Shown here: in pieces, positions 23,236 through 32,643 of the stretch
How the letters are laid out: the number at the start of each line of letters is the position of its first letter
How positions within the stretch are numbered: the first letter of the stretch is position 1
From: a virus
Strand: one strand, 5' to 3'
Length of the DNA stretch: 36,585 nucleotides
IMG/VR virus record: IMGVR_UViG_3300044516_001528
Location: 1 to 36,585 of that record
The notes under the pieces: model-generated
What the model was told of the DNA's origin: nothing
The model's database searches: none
The model's input: the letters and a program-made list of their open reading frames with translations, nothing else
Program-made: the position numbers and the translations under genes

Positions 23236-23783
23236 TACTTTGCTTCCAGAACTATATCAAGATAGTTACATTTGAAACCAAGTGTAAATGGGGTAAATTG
23301 ATTTGTGTTTGATGCATAACTTAATTGTAACTCGGAATATGATGTTAATATTACTTCCTTAAATGTTACAGAAGTTACTATATTACCTTCATTGTCCATT
23401 ATTCTTAGGGGCAAATCAGGTAATCTTAACTGATCATTTTTAAAATTAAGAAAATTCAATATTGTATCCAGCATAATAAAATAGTTTATGAAACCATCAA
23501 CATTTTTAAATCCAATACTAAAATCATGAGAAAATAAATCCTGGACGTTAGTTGAGCTTTTATATGATATCTTTTTTCCAAGATTTCTGATCTGCTCTAC
23601 TGAGTCTATAGTCATATTAGGAAATCCTATCGTTTGTATAGTACTATTCATATAGTCATTTATATTATCAAACGGTATTGGTTGTTTCTTAATATATGGT
23701 AAATATTTATCCACTACCTTAGGAGGAAAAAATCCTCTAGGAAAAACAAAATAAAAACTATTACCTTTTGGGTTTAATAACAT
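23235..23783 (-). CDS. Probable tail-tube/baseplate-type structural protein
   Basis: 182 residues. The middle and C-terminus (LPDLPLRIMDNEGNIVTSVTF, given as LPDLPLRIMD and NEGNIVTSVTF, then SELQLSYASNTN and FTLGFKCNYLDI) follow the layout of tail tube proteins of the T4 gp19/gp54 class: a strand with an R-I-x-D turn, then L-S-Y-x-S-x-x-x and a final strand with aromatic residues. The N-terminus (FPRGFFPPKVVDKYLPY) is not recognised. Its place among structural genes supports a virion role. The exact position in the tail is uncertain. Confidence 0.5.
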   Translation of the reverse strand: MLLNPKGNSFYFVFPRGFFPPKVVDKYLPYIKKQPIPFDNINDYMNSTIQTIGFPNMTIDSVEQIRNLGKKISYKSSTNVQDLFSHDFSIGFKNVDGFINYFIMLDTILNFLNFKNDQLRLPDLPLRIMDNEGNIVTSVTFKEVILTSYSELQLSYASNTNQFTPFTLGFKCNYLDIVLEAK

Positions 23784-23798
23784 AACAAATTATTTGAT

Positions 23799-26147
23799 TT
23801 AGAGTCCTAGTAAGTTAAGGTTTCCGAAAGAACCTCCCCTTAATTTTCTAATTGTTGCAGGTGCTAATATTCCCTTACCTGCTTTAATTACATCATCCTT
23901 AGTGATGTTAGGATACTTAATTCTTCCAGGTTTACCAGGTCTAAGGAAATAACTAACAATAGTTCTATCTGCCCATCCAATAGCTTTATAACCTCTCATT
24001 TCTGCACTTATAGCAGCTATTTTAGCAGAACCTAATAATACCTGATTTGTTGAAGCAACTGCAGGGGTTTGTACACCAACGGTTCCAGAAGCTCCAGGAG
24101 AAGCAGGAAGTATCGATTTTATAGACGGACTAGGTGCATTAACCTGCTCGGTTATTGGTGCTCCTGTTGATCCAGTAGATCCAGCAGAAACAGGGACACT
24201 TGTTGATCCGGTAACTCCAGTAGAAAAATCTTCCTCACCATTCTTTTTCCAGTATCCCCAATACATAACAGAATTTGAGTTATTAACGGGGGTTAGTATA
24301 TTATTATTAGCAGCGGTATTAGTGAAATTATTTGCTCCACTTATTGCATTACTTGCATCTCTTCTATCAGAAATTACAGACTCTATAGATTTCTCCAAAA
24401 CGTTATTGGTTGTACCTGCATTAACCGTAATTGTACTTTTATCAGCAGCAGAAAGAGTGGTTTGATTTATAGAAACACCATTAGTTATAAAGAATCTTCT
24501 ATCGTTTATCTGTAGAATTCTAGTAGCTGCGGATTCATCAATCTTGAATGCAATTTCACCTAATGCTGGATTTGCTATCGTGTTATCTTTAAGTGAAGGA
24601 ATCTGTATTTTACCACCACTAAGATCTATAAAAGATATATTAAATTCACCGGAACTTGTGAGATCCACTGAGACAGGGTCATCTGATGGACCGCTCTTAA
24701 TGAATTTGAACTTTAAATAAGTATCAAAGGGAGAAATAGCTATGGTTAATTTTCCGCTCCCCATCGCAATAGTTGTCGATGCACCAGTATCTATTCTTAA
24801 TGAATTATTACTAAAGTTAAGACTGTTCACCGAAGCAGTAACATAATTCTGATTTATAAAAACATTCGTATATTTCACTATTTCCCTTGGTGTAGGATTA
24901 TTGCTACTCATGTTTATTGTTGGTTGTGAATATATTCTGTTGTATATCTTCTGAACCTGCGGAAAATTACTTAGTTGTATTGGTTTTATCTTTAAGCCCC
25001 ATTCTGCTGGGCTAGATGATGTATATGAGGATATCCTTATCGTTCTACTCTGATCCACACTATTTATTAGCGTCATTGTGTATCTAAGGGTAAAACTAGC
25101 AGCAACAGATGCATTTCTAACTATGGGTCTGTAATAATTTGGTGAGTCATAAGCTGTTGTCTGAATAGAATCAAAATGAGATGTTCTTATTAGTGATGCA
25201 CCAATCTGCTCAAGAATCTCTATTTGGTGACCGATATAATACGAATTACCAAGGGAGTTTTGGAATAATATAAAATCCTCAATAAACCCCTCATTATCAG
25301 TTGCATAGAATTCAAAAAATTCCCCCCTATCGGAAGGTCTTATTGTTGCACCTATATTAGCAAACTGATCCTCCTGTTCTAGTGAAAGTGTAGCTATCTT
25401 GGATGATTCATATCTAGCATACCCAGCATAATCAACTGTGCTTTGAACCTGCCAAGCAGATATTCTAATTGGTGAATTATAGATGAACCCAAACCCACTA
25501 TGACTTATAAGTCCAGCTAGAGTCTGTGGCTTAAATACTGAGGATGAAGCTTGATATTTATTATTCATATCCCTAAGATTAGGAATCTTTATCTCTATGT
25601 ACTTATCATAAATATTTGAACCTATGGTAACAGGACTAGGATTAAGATTATAATCATCGCTTGTTCCTTTCTTTATAAGAATTTGAGAAACAGTTACTGG
25701 AGTATTATCGACATCAGCATATTCTATCGACATTATAAGACCATCAATATTTCCAAGATTATAACCTGCTCTTATGTGATATCTAACAGTATCATAAACA
25801 ACCAAAAGATTGGATGGGAAATCTATGGGCAAATTGACAGTATTTGTTAATTCGTCTGTATAATCATTAAAAGGTATAATGAGATTAGAATCAAGAGTAA
25901 CAAAAGAGTTTTCGCTTATTCTAACGACACTGTTCTGTGTGGTATTATGAGTTATGAAATAATCCCCATTAGGGTTGAATATTTGAACCTCACCAGATCT
26001 AAATCCATTTATAAGTTTATCGTAACCAACCGTTGATGGACCGGTATTAACAAAATATGTTTCCGGTTGTGGTTGATCCGCATACATGTATTCCATAAGT
26101 AAATATGGAGTTATCTGAACGAACTTAGAAGATGTGCTAAATGCCAT
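23799..26147 (-). CDS. Large structural protein of unknown role
   Basis: 782 residues, beta-rich, with many serine, asparagine and threonine residues as in phage fibres and baseplate parts. No signal peptide or catalytic motif is seen. Residues about 630-720 are low-complexity (GSTGSTGAP, SPGASGTVG) and resemble a flexible linker. The last 60 residues are a basic compact segment (WADRTIVSYFLRPGKPGRIKYP given as WADRTIVSYF and LRPGKPGRIKYP). It lies between the tube-like gene and the membrane coiled-coil genes in the same orientation. A virion component is likely; which one cannot be said. Confidence 0.6.
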   Translation of the reverse strand: MAFSTSSKFVQITPYLLMEYMYADQPQPETYFVNTGPSTVGYDKLINGFRSGEVQIFNPNGDYFITHNTTQNSVVRISENSFVTLDSNLIIPFNDYTDELTNTVNLPIDFPSNLLVVYDTVRYHIRAGYNLGNIDGLIMSIEYADVDNTPVTVSQILIKKGTSDDYNLNPSPVTIGSNIYDKYIEIKIPNLRDMNNKYQASSSVFKPQTLAGLISHSGFGFIYNSPIRISAWQVQSTVDYAGYARYESSKIATLSLEQEDQFANIGATIRPSDRGEFFEFYATDNEGFIEDFILFQNSLGNSYYIGHQIEILEQIGASLIRTSHFDSIQTTAYDSPNYYRPIVRNASVAASFTLRYTMTLINSVDQSRTIRISSYTSSSPAEWGLKIKPIQLSNFPQVQKIYNRIYSQPTINMSSNNPTPREIVKYTNVFINQNYVTASVNSLNFSNNSLRIDTGASTTIAMGSGKLTIAISPFDTYLKFKFIKSGPSDDPVSVDLTSSGEFNISFIDLSGGKIQIPSLKDNTIANPALGEIAFKIDESAATRILQINDRRFFITNGVSINQTTLSAADKSTITVNAGTTNNVLEKSIESVISDRRDASNAISGANNFTNTAANNNILTPVNNSNSVMYWGYWKKNGEEDFSTGVTGSTSVPVSAGSTGSTGAPITEQVNAPSPSIKSILPASPGASGTVGVQTPAVASTNQVLLGSAKIAAISAEMRGYKAIGWADRTIVSYFLRPGKPGRIKYPNITKDDVIKAGKGILAPATIRKLRGGSFGNLNLLGL

Positions 26148-26171
26148 TTTTGTTTTATACTTTTTTACGAA

Positions 26172-26684
26172 TTAGTTAATAACACCAACAGATGTCAGAA
26201 TAAGACCAATTATAGCTAATGAACCAAGACCTCCACCAATAATCATCTTGGTTTTCAATTTTCCTAATTGCTTATCCTTCTCGTCTATTACATCTTGTCT
26301 ATTAGCCAATTGTTTTTCGAGAATGCTATTTCTTTTCATCCACCCAAGTATTTCACCCTGAAGGGACTCTATTTTTTCATCCTTAACTAATAATTGACCC
26401 TCTTGTTTACTCACGGTTAAATTCAATTTAGCAATTACGACGTCCTTTTCCGATATAACCTTAACACACAAGTTCTCGTATTCCTTCATCTTTATATCCT
26501 GAGCTTCGAATTTCTCCAATAGATCGGAATTATTATTAAGCTTCATTGCCTGTGGTATAGTCATCACTATAACTTTCTTCCCAAGAGAATCAGTCTCAAA
26601 TCTAGGGTACTTAATTTCAGGGGTTACTTGGGAAAACACACTAGTCAAAACTAGGGTCATCAAAATTGTAAAAAAACTTCTCAT
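26172..26684 (-). CDS. Exported coiled-coil protein with C-terminal membrane segment (spanin-like architecture)
   Basis: 170 residues. The N-terminus MRSFFTILMTLVLTSVFSQ is a signal peptide of the kind common in Bacteroidota. Residues 50-145 form a long coiled coil (repeated E/K heptads), and residues about 148-166 (MIIGGGLGSLAIIGLILTS) form a transmembrane segment. This order resembles unimolecular spanins that link the outer and inner membranes, but no lipobox cysteine follows the signal peptide. It lies next to a second membrane coiled-coil gene, so the two may be a lysis pair. Other envelope roles are possible. Confidence 0.6.
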   Translation of the reverse strand: MRSFFTILMTLVLTSVFSQVTPEIKYPRFETDSLGKKVIVMTIPQAMKLNNNSDLLEKFEAQDIKMKEYENLCVKVISEKDVVIAKLNLTVSKQEGQLLVKDEKIESLQGEILGWMKRNSILEKQLANRQDVIDEKDKQLGKLKTKMIIGGGLGSLAIIGLILTSVGVIN

Positions 26685-26691
26685 TTTTATT

Positions 26692-27150
26692 TTAATTCAT
26701 TTTTTTAATTAGAGCCTCTAAAAGCTCATTGTCACTCAAACTTGGTGGATTTTTCTTAAGATACTCTATCTCCCTTCTATTCTCCGAAATTCCGGATTGA
26801 AGTTTATCCAAATCATGTTTGGATTTTTTAGCTTTATCCTCAGCTGCTTTGGTAGCAGACTTTAGTCTAGATACCTCAAGCTCTAGCTGTTTATCCCTCT
26901 TGTCGGCATCCTCGTATTTACTTTTCCAATCAGCAATCTCTGAATCAGCGGCAACTTTATCTTTTTCAAGCTTTTTAAATTCTGTTTCCAGTTGTTTAAT
27001 TTTCTCCTTCGAAACGTCGCTTCCGCCGAAAAACCACATAGAACCAAATACCATACTCATAAGAAGGAGTATGATTATCAGGATGGTTTTAAGGTCAAAT
27101 TTATCAGCGAATTTAAACTGCAGGTTAGTCGATTTTTCAGGTGTTTCCAT
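26692..27150 (-). CDS. Membrane-anchored coiled-coil protein (possible inner spanin-like subunit)
   Basis: 152 residues. A cytoplasmic N-terminus (about 20 residues) is followed by one transmembrane helix (LKTILIIILLLMSMVFGSMWFF is given as LKTILIIILLLM and SMVFGSMWFF, about 21-42), then a long coiled coil (residues 50-135) and a short tail (LSDNELLEALIKKMN). The topology fits an inner-membrane spanin. It overlaps the gene before it by 14 bases and lies 7 bases before the exported coiled-coil gene. No holin or endolysin was recognised nearby, which limits the lysis argument. Confidence 0.6.
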   Translation of the reverse strand: METPEKSTNLQFKFADKFDLKTILIIILLLMSMVFGSMWFFGGSDVSKEKIKQLETEFKKLEKDKVAADSEIADWKSKYEDADKRDKQLELEVSRLKSATKAAEDKAKKSKHDLDKLQSGISENRREIEYLKKNPPSLSDNELLEALIKKMN

Positions 27151-27397
27151 CTATAGTCTCTTTTTTCCAGGTTAGCGTAAGTGGATCTAAAGTCCCGTTA
27201 CCATATTTTTGCGTTAAGTCTTTTATGAAATCTTTCTCAGAGTTTCTACATTTCTCCAATTCATTAATTAATTTACCCGATTTTTCATTCATTAATCTCA
27301 TCGTGTCTTCTATTTTGAAGATGTCCTGATGAACCTTTATGAATTTTTTAGATAATCTTAATAATCTCTCTTTTTCCTGATCTGTTAGGTCTTTCAT
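27137..27397 (-). CDS. Small coiled-coil protein of unknown function
   Basis: 86 residues. An amphipathic helix forms most of the chain (residues 5-65, with alternating charged residues), ending in a short polar tail (GTLDPLTLTWKK). No membrane segment is seen. It has its own GATATATA element 23 bases upstream and is the first of three overlapping or adjacent coiled-coil genes, so it may start the late unit including the spanin-like pair. Confidence 0.6.
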   Translation of the reverse strand: MKDLTDQEKERLLRLSKKFIKVHQDIFKIEDTMRLMNEKSGKLINELEKCRNSEKDFIKDLTQKYGNGTLDPLTLTWKKETIDGNT

Positions 27398-27412
27398 AGT
27401 TTATATTTTTAT

Positions 27413-27420
27413 TATATATC
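27413..27420 (-). promoter_or_regulatory. Late-type promoter element GATATATA
   Basis: It begins 23 bases upstream of the ATG at 27397, in the gap after the 1159-residue fibre gene. Confidence 0.5.
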
Positions 27421-27440
27421 AAAAATTTTATTCGATGACA

Positions 27441-30400
27441 TTAACCTTGGATATCGCTATTAACTAATCCACTATTTTCTGATACGGTAGAACAATCTAT
27501 CAGATAACTAAATCCTGAAGCTACTACAACAGGCGTAGGGTTAGCGAAGTTATTCGATGTTACATTAGCTCCATATAGAGTCTGAGCAAACGCAACTACT
27601 TCCTGCCCAGTGGAAAGTGAGGTTCTTATTATTCTCAACTCAGCAGAAGCACCAACGAAAACTCCGCTATTACCGCCCGATGAAACTGAAGCAAATATTC
27701 TATCACCCACCGAATAAGGCAAGGTTCCACTTCCTGAGGTTGTTCTATCAATAAGTCGATTTGTAGTTCCTGTCCCATTTTTGAATATACTACAAGATCC
27801 AGTTTGATCTTTTCCAAACTGCCAAGTAACGGTCGGACTCTGACCTGCAGTTATTGTAGGTAGGATTGAAGCAGTAGGAAGTCCGTTAGCGCCAAAGTCA
27901 ACATAACCACCATATCCATCACAGGTTTTATAGAAAAGCCTTGGGCTTCCAATATTTGCAGTGCTTGTTTTAGAAACCCACATAAGATCCACATACTGAC
28001 AACCAGTTGCTCCAGTTGAGGTATTAGTAATAGTTCCACCAGAAGAAAGGATCTCGCCGGTTGAGAAATTAATATAGGAGGTCACTGCTGTCGGCAGTCC
28101 TGTATCAAAAACAAGTCCTCTTATATAGCGAAGTTTTGGGTTATCTGAGCGATCATTGAGAAACACCCTGTAGTTTGTTGTTGTACCGTCAGTATAAACT
28201 GGAATATAATCACGTGATAATGATGATGGAACTTTTAGATAAACAGCTCCAGCTGACAGTGGGTCAGGAAATACGGAATTTAAAAATCCACCAACATAAG
28301 TAATGGTATAGTTACTTGATATGTTAAATCCATATATTTTTTTAACAAGACCAACGGAGTATTTATATGATGGTACAATTGTCTCTGGCCCGATTATATT
28401 ATGGTATATCGAAGCAGTAGAATCTATACTTCCGTCCGTATTAAGTCTTATAATACCTGGACAGGTGATTCCCTTATATCTACTAAACCTTCCACCAACA
28501 TACACCTTATTTGCAAAACCAGGAGGAGTAATTGGGCTATAAATATCATAAACTGTATCATTAAATCCATTAGCATCTCTAAAATTGGTATTAGCAAATG
28601 GCGATAACTGATGTCCTCCACTCGAAGTATTATCATAAAAAGTAACAATCCTTCTAAAAAAGCCACCATTTATCTCAATAAAATTACCGCCAGCCCAATA
28701 ACTGCCTGTGGCAAAATTAAATCCTACTGTCATGAAAGCAAATTCAGCTAGGCTTGTGAGGGAATACGTAACGGTGGAAAATCCAATTGTAGTAATCTTA
28801 AGTCCTGTAGTTGAATCTATCTCTATCATGTGTTTGATTGGGAAATCTGTAGCACCTGTGGTATTCCTATATGCCGTGAAAGTACCTCCAACCATCAAAT
28901 CACCAGTATTTCCGAAACACAAACAATATGGTTGATGATTGGGTCCAACAAAACCCGGTCCATTAGCGGTAGGGGTTAATGACGGGAATGTACTTACACA
29001 TTTACCTATATTACTTCCTCTCGCATGAATTTTTATAATTTTATTTCTAATTCTTGTAGTACTAGGCATCTCTTCATATGTGGTAAAGGTACCAACAGCA
29101 TATATAGAACTATCATCATCATATATAGCATTAAATACCGTTGAATTCGCAGAAAATCCAGACCTTTGATTAGCGCTAAAATTAAAGTCTTCCGTACCAA
29201 ATAGTGAATCCAGACAAACGATTCCATATCGATTTAATCCGGGTGAAGTAATCACACTTCTCCATGCAAAGTTTCCATATACAAAAATTCTATCATTGTT
29301 ACCATCATAAAGTATACCATTAACAGAGTTGACGTAACGCACATTCAATTGTGCAAGGTATCCTCTGAATTCCAAATCCATCTCTCCCGTTTGGTTAACC
29401 TTACATATACCTAGATTAGCCGTTGGATTTATCCCGACAGGAACACCATTATAATATTTAAAATTACCAACGAATATCATACTTCCATCGTTTGTTTGTA
29501 CCGCGCCATTTACAACAGCATTAAAACGATCATTACCCGTTAGAGAATTTGAAAATCCACTACCAAATATATTTAACGCTGATAAATAATCAAGACTCAT
29601 ATCAACAGCACCAACTTTATAACTACCTATAGTATCATCAGAAGCGCTACTATAAGCGGTTGGTGTTGCAATTATCATATCATTCTCCCAAACCGTATTT
29701 GAGGAAATATCAAAAACATCCCTTAGAGTTTCGGGTGCAAGAGATGTTCTATATTTTCTGGCGCTCAGACTCGTTGTTGGTTGTCTTACCTCATTTACTT
29801 TTCTAACGTGATAAGAAAAAGGTCCACCAGTTCCGCCTGTAAATCCTCCACTTGTACCAAAAACTGTCTGAGCCATATTTCCACTGGAAACAGATCCCGA
29901 CGGCTTTCCATATAAAACTGGATTTCCTGTATAATCATTAAATTCAAATGTTCTTATTGCATTAGAGGTTGTTCTAATTGATATTCCATTCTCGTATGAG
30001 GGTGAGGTAGGATTTGAAGTCAATATGTACGTTGATGTTAGAGGGGAAGTTATGGTTACACCTCCCGTGTGATTAAATGAACTACCATTTATCCGAAGAT
30101 TCCCTGTTGCTACATCCAGAATACCGCCAACTCCAATACTTACATTACTAGAAAATACAAAATCTCCATTTCCATAAATTCTAAAATCCCCCTGATTGTT
30201 TCTAAATGTGCAATAATCCGATGAAATAATAGTTCTAGCAAGACCACTATCTATTAGAAAATCATCATTGGCTGTTATATAGAATGATCCACCACTATCG
30301 AATTTTAATCCTGGATTATTACCAGTTGAATTCCAATAGAATGATGGGACATCACCAGAAATTGCTCCATTTTTGGAAAATGCCATCACTGGTCTATCAA

Positions 30401-30920
30401 CCTGATCCAACGTTGAAACCAAAACCTTGGAATTATTAGGATTTGATTGTGAAGGGATAAGATCAATATCATTTATCAGAAGTGAAGTATTAGATGCACC
30501 TGTTATACCACCAGGATTCTTGAATCCTATGACGGACTTGTCATTTATACCACCAGGTCCCAGTATATTTGAATAGGATTGGAAATATCTGGAATTTAAA
30601 AAAGAATAACCAGTATTAACCCAATTTAAGCCATCATAAATTTTTATATCACCATCACTTACCGAGTTATCTATCCAAACATCATTTATAAATCTGATTG
30701 GTTCGGTTGGTTGTTTATACCACTGGGAAGCTCTGGATCCAGTATTACCCATTGCTCCTCTTTTACCTGCAGGTCCATATATGCCAGTTGCACCTCTAGG
30801 ACCAGGATGTCCATCAGGTCCTATCGCAAAAGATAGAATCTGATCAAAATTATAATTGATTTTTCCTATTATCTCCTTCTCGGTGTCACCCTTAAATATG
30901 TATTTAGTATTAAAATGCAT
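27441..30920 (-). CDS. Collagen-like fibre protein with delta-60/beta-propeller repeats
   Basis: 1159 residues. An N-terminal motif (IIGKINYNFDQILSF, residues 17-31) is followed by a G-x-y collagen-like stretch (about 34-63) and a W-containing segment (SQWYKQPTEPIRFINDVWID is given as SQWYKQPTEP and IRFINDVWID). The same order starts the next two genes. Residues about 480-850 hold repeats like G-[GN]-x-F-x-x-[YF]-x-G ... I-x-[KR]-[LI]-x-x-x-G-x-x-D, for example VYVGGRFSRYKG then IIRLNTDGSIDST, matching the delta-60 (DUF5122) propeller type. The C-terminus is beta-rich. It is probably a tail fibre or a receptor-binding head or baseplate appendage. It has no signal peptide. Confidence 0.8.
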   Translation of the reverse strand: MHFNTKYIFKGDTEKEIIGKINYNFDQILSFAIGPDGHPGPRGATGIYGPAGKRGAMGNTGSRASQWYKQPTEPIRFINDVWIDNSVSDGDIKIYDGLNWVNTGYSFLNSRYFQSYSNILGPGGINDKSVIGFKNPGGITGASNTSLLINDIDLIPSQSNPNNSKVLVSTLDQVDRPVMAFSKNGAISGDVPSFYWNSTGNNPGLKFDSGGSFYITANDDFLIDSGLARTIISSDYCTFRNNQGDFRIYGNGDFVFSSNVSIGVGGILDVATGNLRINGSSFNHTGGVTITSPLTSTYILTSNPTSPSYENGISIRTTSNAIRTFEFNDYTGNPVLYGKPSGSVSSGNMAQTVFGTSGGFTGGTGGPFSYHVRKVNEVRQPTTSLSARKYRTSLAPETLRDVFDISSNTVWENDMIIATPTAYSSASDDTIGSYKVGAVDMSLDYLSALNIFGSGFSNSLTGNDRFNAVVNGAVQTNDGSMIFVGNFKYYNGVPVGINPTANLGICKVNQTGEMDLEFRGYLAQLNVRYVNSVNGILYDGNNDRIFVYGNFAWRSVITSPGLNRYGIVCLDSLFGTEDFNFSANQRSGFSANSTVFNAIYDDDSSIYAVGTFTTYEEMPSTTRIRNKIIKIHARGSNIGKCVSTFPSLTPTANGPGFVGPNHQPYCLCFGNTGDLMVGGTFTAYRNTTGATDFPIKHMIEIDSTTGLKITTIGFSTVTYSLTSLAEFAFMTVGFNFATGSYWAGGNFIEINGGFFRRIVTFYDNTSSGGHQLSPFANTNFRDANGFNDTVYDIYSPITPPGFANKVYVGGRFSRYKGITCPGIIRLNTDGSIDSTASIYHNIIGPETIVPSYKYSVGLVKKIYGFNISSNYTITYVGGFLNSVFPDPLSAGAVYLKVPSSLSRDYIPVYTDGTTTNYRVFLNDRSDNPKLRYIRGLVFDTGLPTAVTSYINFSTGEILSSGGTITNTSTGATGCQYVDLMWVSKTSTANIGSPRLFYKTCDGYGGYVDFGANGLPTASILPTITAGQSPTVTWQFGKDQTGSCSIFKNGTGTTNRLIDRTTSGSGTLPYSVGDRIFASVSSGGNSGVFVGASAELRIIRTSLSTGQEVVAFAQTLYGANVTSNNFANPTPVVVASGFSYLIDCSTVSENSGLVNSDIQG

Positions 30921-30928
30921 CTTTTTTA

Positions 30929-32611
30929 TTAATTTGCTATTGAATTATAAGTTGATATAACCCCACATTGTGGTGCGTTTAAAGTTCCTCCCCATGCTGA
31001 ATAATAAACTCTGAACCATCTATTAGCAATAGACGTACCTCCAGATCCGGTCATATTTATTAAGGTTATATCAATATTTGCTGCATACCCATTTAATATC
31101 ACTTCAGATTGATATCCTAGTGTTGAAGGAGGGGTTTGTTCCAGGTAATCAGTATTTAAGCCTATATATTTAAAGCAACTTCCCGTTGCTCCTGGATTAT
31201 CACTTCTAACAGTAAAACTTATAGCCTCGTAATTATCCAAAATATTTAACCATCCACCATTTTCACCACCAAGATAACCACCGGTAGATGGGGTGAATAT
31301 GGATATTCCTCTATTTCCAGGGGATGCAGACGGGGATTTTCCTATTATATAATCAGCACCATTATTAACATAAAAGCATCCATTAATAAATCCGGTCGAT
31401 GTTATGGATGGCACAATTGAAACCCAATTAACTGTACCTACTGATGTTGAACTACTTCCACTCTGTGTTAATTGTTGAGGTACCTGAACTGGTTTAACAA
31501 TCTTATCCATATATGTTACACCATCACCGGTAACAGTAAATAGCTGATAATATGGTGAGTTTTGATATACATTCATAAGAACCGTATCTCTGACACCGGG
31601 TGAATTGTAGACATATCTAAGATTACCAGAATTTGTATCGCTCGAGATCAAATCCAAAGCATATCGACTCTCCGATGATCTTGTTGTTACGTTTAATGAG
31701 GTATTTAGATAAAATCTATTAACATTCCATGCTACGTTTCTGGTTGAAAATAGGGCTTTACCTGTTCCAAGATCAAAAATTATATTTTCCTTGGAGGTAA
31801 AACTTACCACATTTGGGGATGATGAAAGATAATTGAAACCAATCGAATTTATTAAGAATCTACCGGTGTTAGATTTTATAGAGAAATATCCATTTGATGT
31901 CCCGGTTCCTCTTAGATTTATGTTAAGATAATCATTCTTCCATAATAAACCATAGGGTCCTCTTTCCGCGGTTGGTCCAGGATTCCAAAGAATTCTAGGA
32001 GTTCTTGCAGTGAAATTCGCATCACCTGCATAATCACCCTTGCTAAACTCCAGAAGATTCTTAGATGTATTGAGACTGTCTGTCGCAATTACGAATTTGG
32101 AATACTGAGGATTTGCATAGGAATTTTCCGAACCTGGTGAACCACTGGATAGATCAGTATCACTTATAACAACAGTACAGCTAATTGGTGTTTGTGATGA
32201 TATAAAATACCCCTTAAACGCACTTATTCCGTTTAAAGTTGATAATGGACCAAAAACGTCAAACAAGTCGGTTGATTTTATATTAAATCCGTAGTAATTC
32301 CACCCGGAATTTGATGAAAATTGATAAACAAGATTTTCGTCATTTACATCAAGCCAATAGTCTCCATCTATGGAAGATGATATTGATGGCTGGCAAACAC
32401 CAACGGTCCATATGGTTCCTCTGATACCCGAATTGCCATATGACCCAACCGGTCCAGGTGGTCCTTTTGGTCCAGGTGGTCCTTTTGGTCCAACCCTACC
32501 ATATGGACCTCCACCAAAGGAAACCAATCTTTCAAAGTTGTAATTTAGCTTATCAGTTAGATTTTTTTGAGAATCACCGTCCTCTATTCTTAATAGTTTT
32601 ATGAGAGCCAT
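30929..32611 (-). CDS. Collagen-like fibre protein, paralogue
   Basis: 560 residues. It opens with the shared motif (LTDKLNYNFERLVSF, 18-32), then a clear G-P-x collagen-like run (about 35-62, including two PKGPPG units encoded by an 18-base tandem repeat) and a tryptophan-containing segment. The rest is beta-rich with no catalytic motif. Trimeric fibre assembly through the collagen-like part is likely. A GATATATA element lies 32 bases upstream, touching the stop of the third paralogue. Confidence 0.75.
   Translation of the reverse strand: MALIKLLRIEDGDSQKNLTDKLNYNFERLVSFGGGPYGRVGPKGPPGPKGPPGPVGSYGNSGIRGTIWTVGVCQPSISSSIDGDYWLDVNDENLVYQFSSNSGWNYYGFNIKSTDLFDVFGPLSTLNGISAFKGYFISSQTPISCTVVISDTDLSSGSPGSENSYANPQYSKFVIATDSLNTSKNLLEFSKGDYAGDANFTARTPRILWNPGPTAERGPYGLLWKNDYLNINLRGTGTSNGYFSIKSNTGRFLINSIGFNYLSSSPNVVSFTSKENIIFDLGTGKALFSTRNVAWNVNRFYLNTSLNVTTRSSESRYALDLISSDTNSGNLRYVYNSPGVRDTVLMNVYQNSPYYQLFTVTGDGVTYMDKIVKPVQVPQQLTQSGSSSTSVGTVNWVSIVPSITSTGFINGCFYVNNGADYIIGKSPSASPGNRGISIFTPSTGGYLGGENGGWLNILDNYEAISFTVRSDNPGATGSCFKYIGLNTDYLEQTPPSTLGYQSEVILNGYAANIDITLINMTGSGGTSIANRWFRVYYSAWGGTLNAPQCGVISTYNSIAN
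32451..32486. repeat. 18-base tandem repeat in the collagen-like segment
   Basis: GGTCCAGGTGGTCCTTTT occurs twice in tandem on the plus strand, encoding PKGPPG units in the minus-strand fibre gene. The copy number could vary by slippage. Confidence 0.85.
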
Positions 32612-32635
32612 CTATACAGTTTAATTATCTTAGAC

Positions 32636-32643
32636 TATATATC
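32636..32643 (-). promoter_or_regulatory. Late-type promoter element GATATATA
   Basis: It begins 32 bases upstream of the ATG at 32611 and includes the TGA stop of the gene ending at 32642. Confidence 0.5.

Noticed and set aside
32441-32500. Short tandem repeats suggesting a CRISPR-like array
   Set aside because: They are adjacent in-frame repeats encoding collagen-like PKGPPG units, without spacers.
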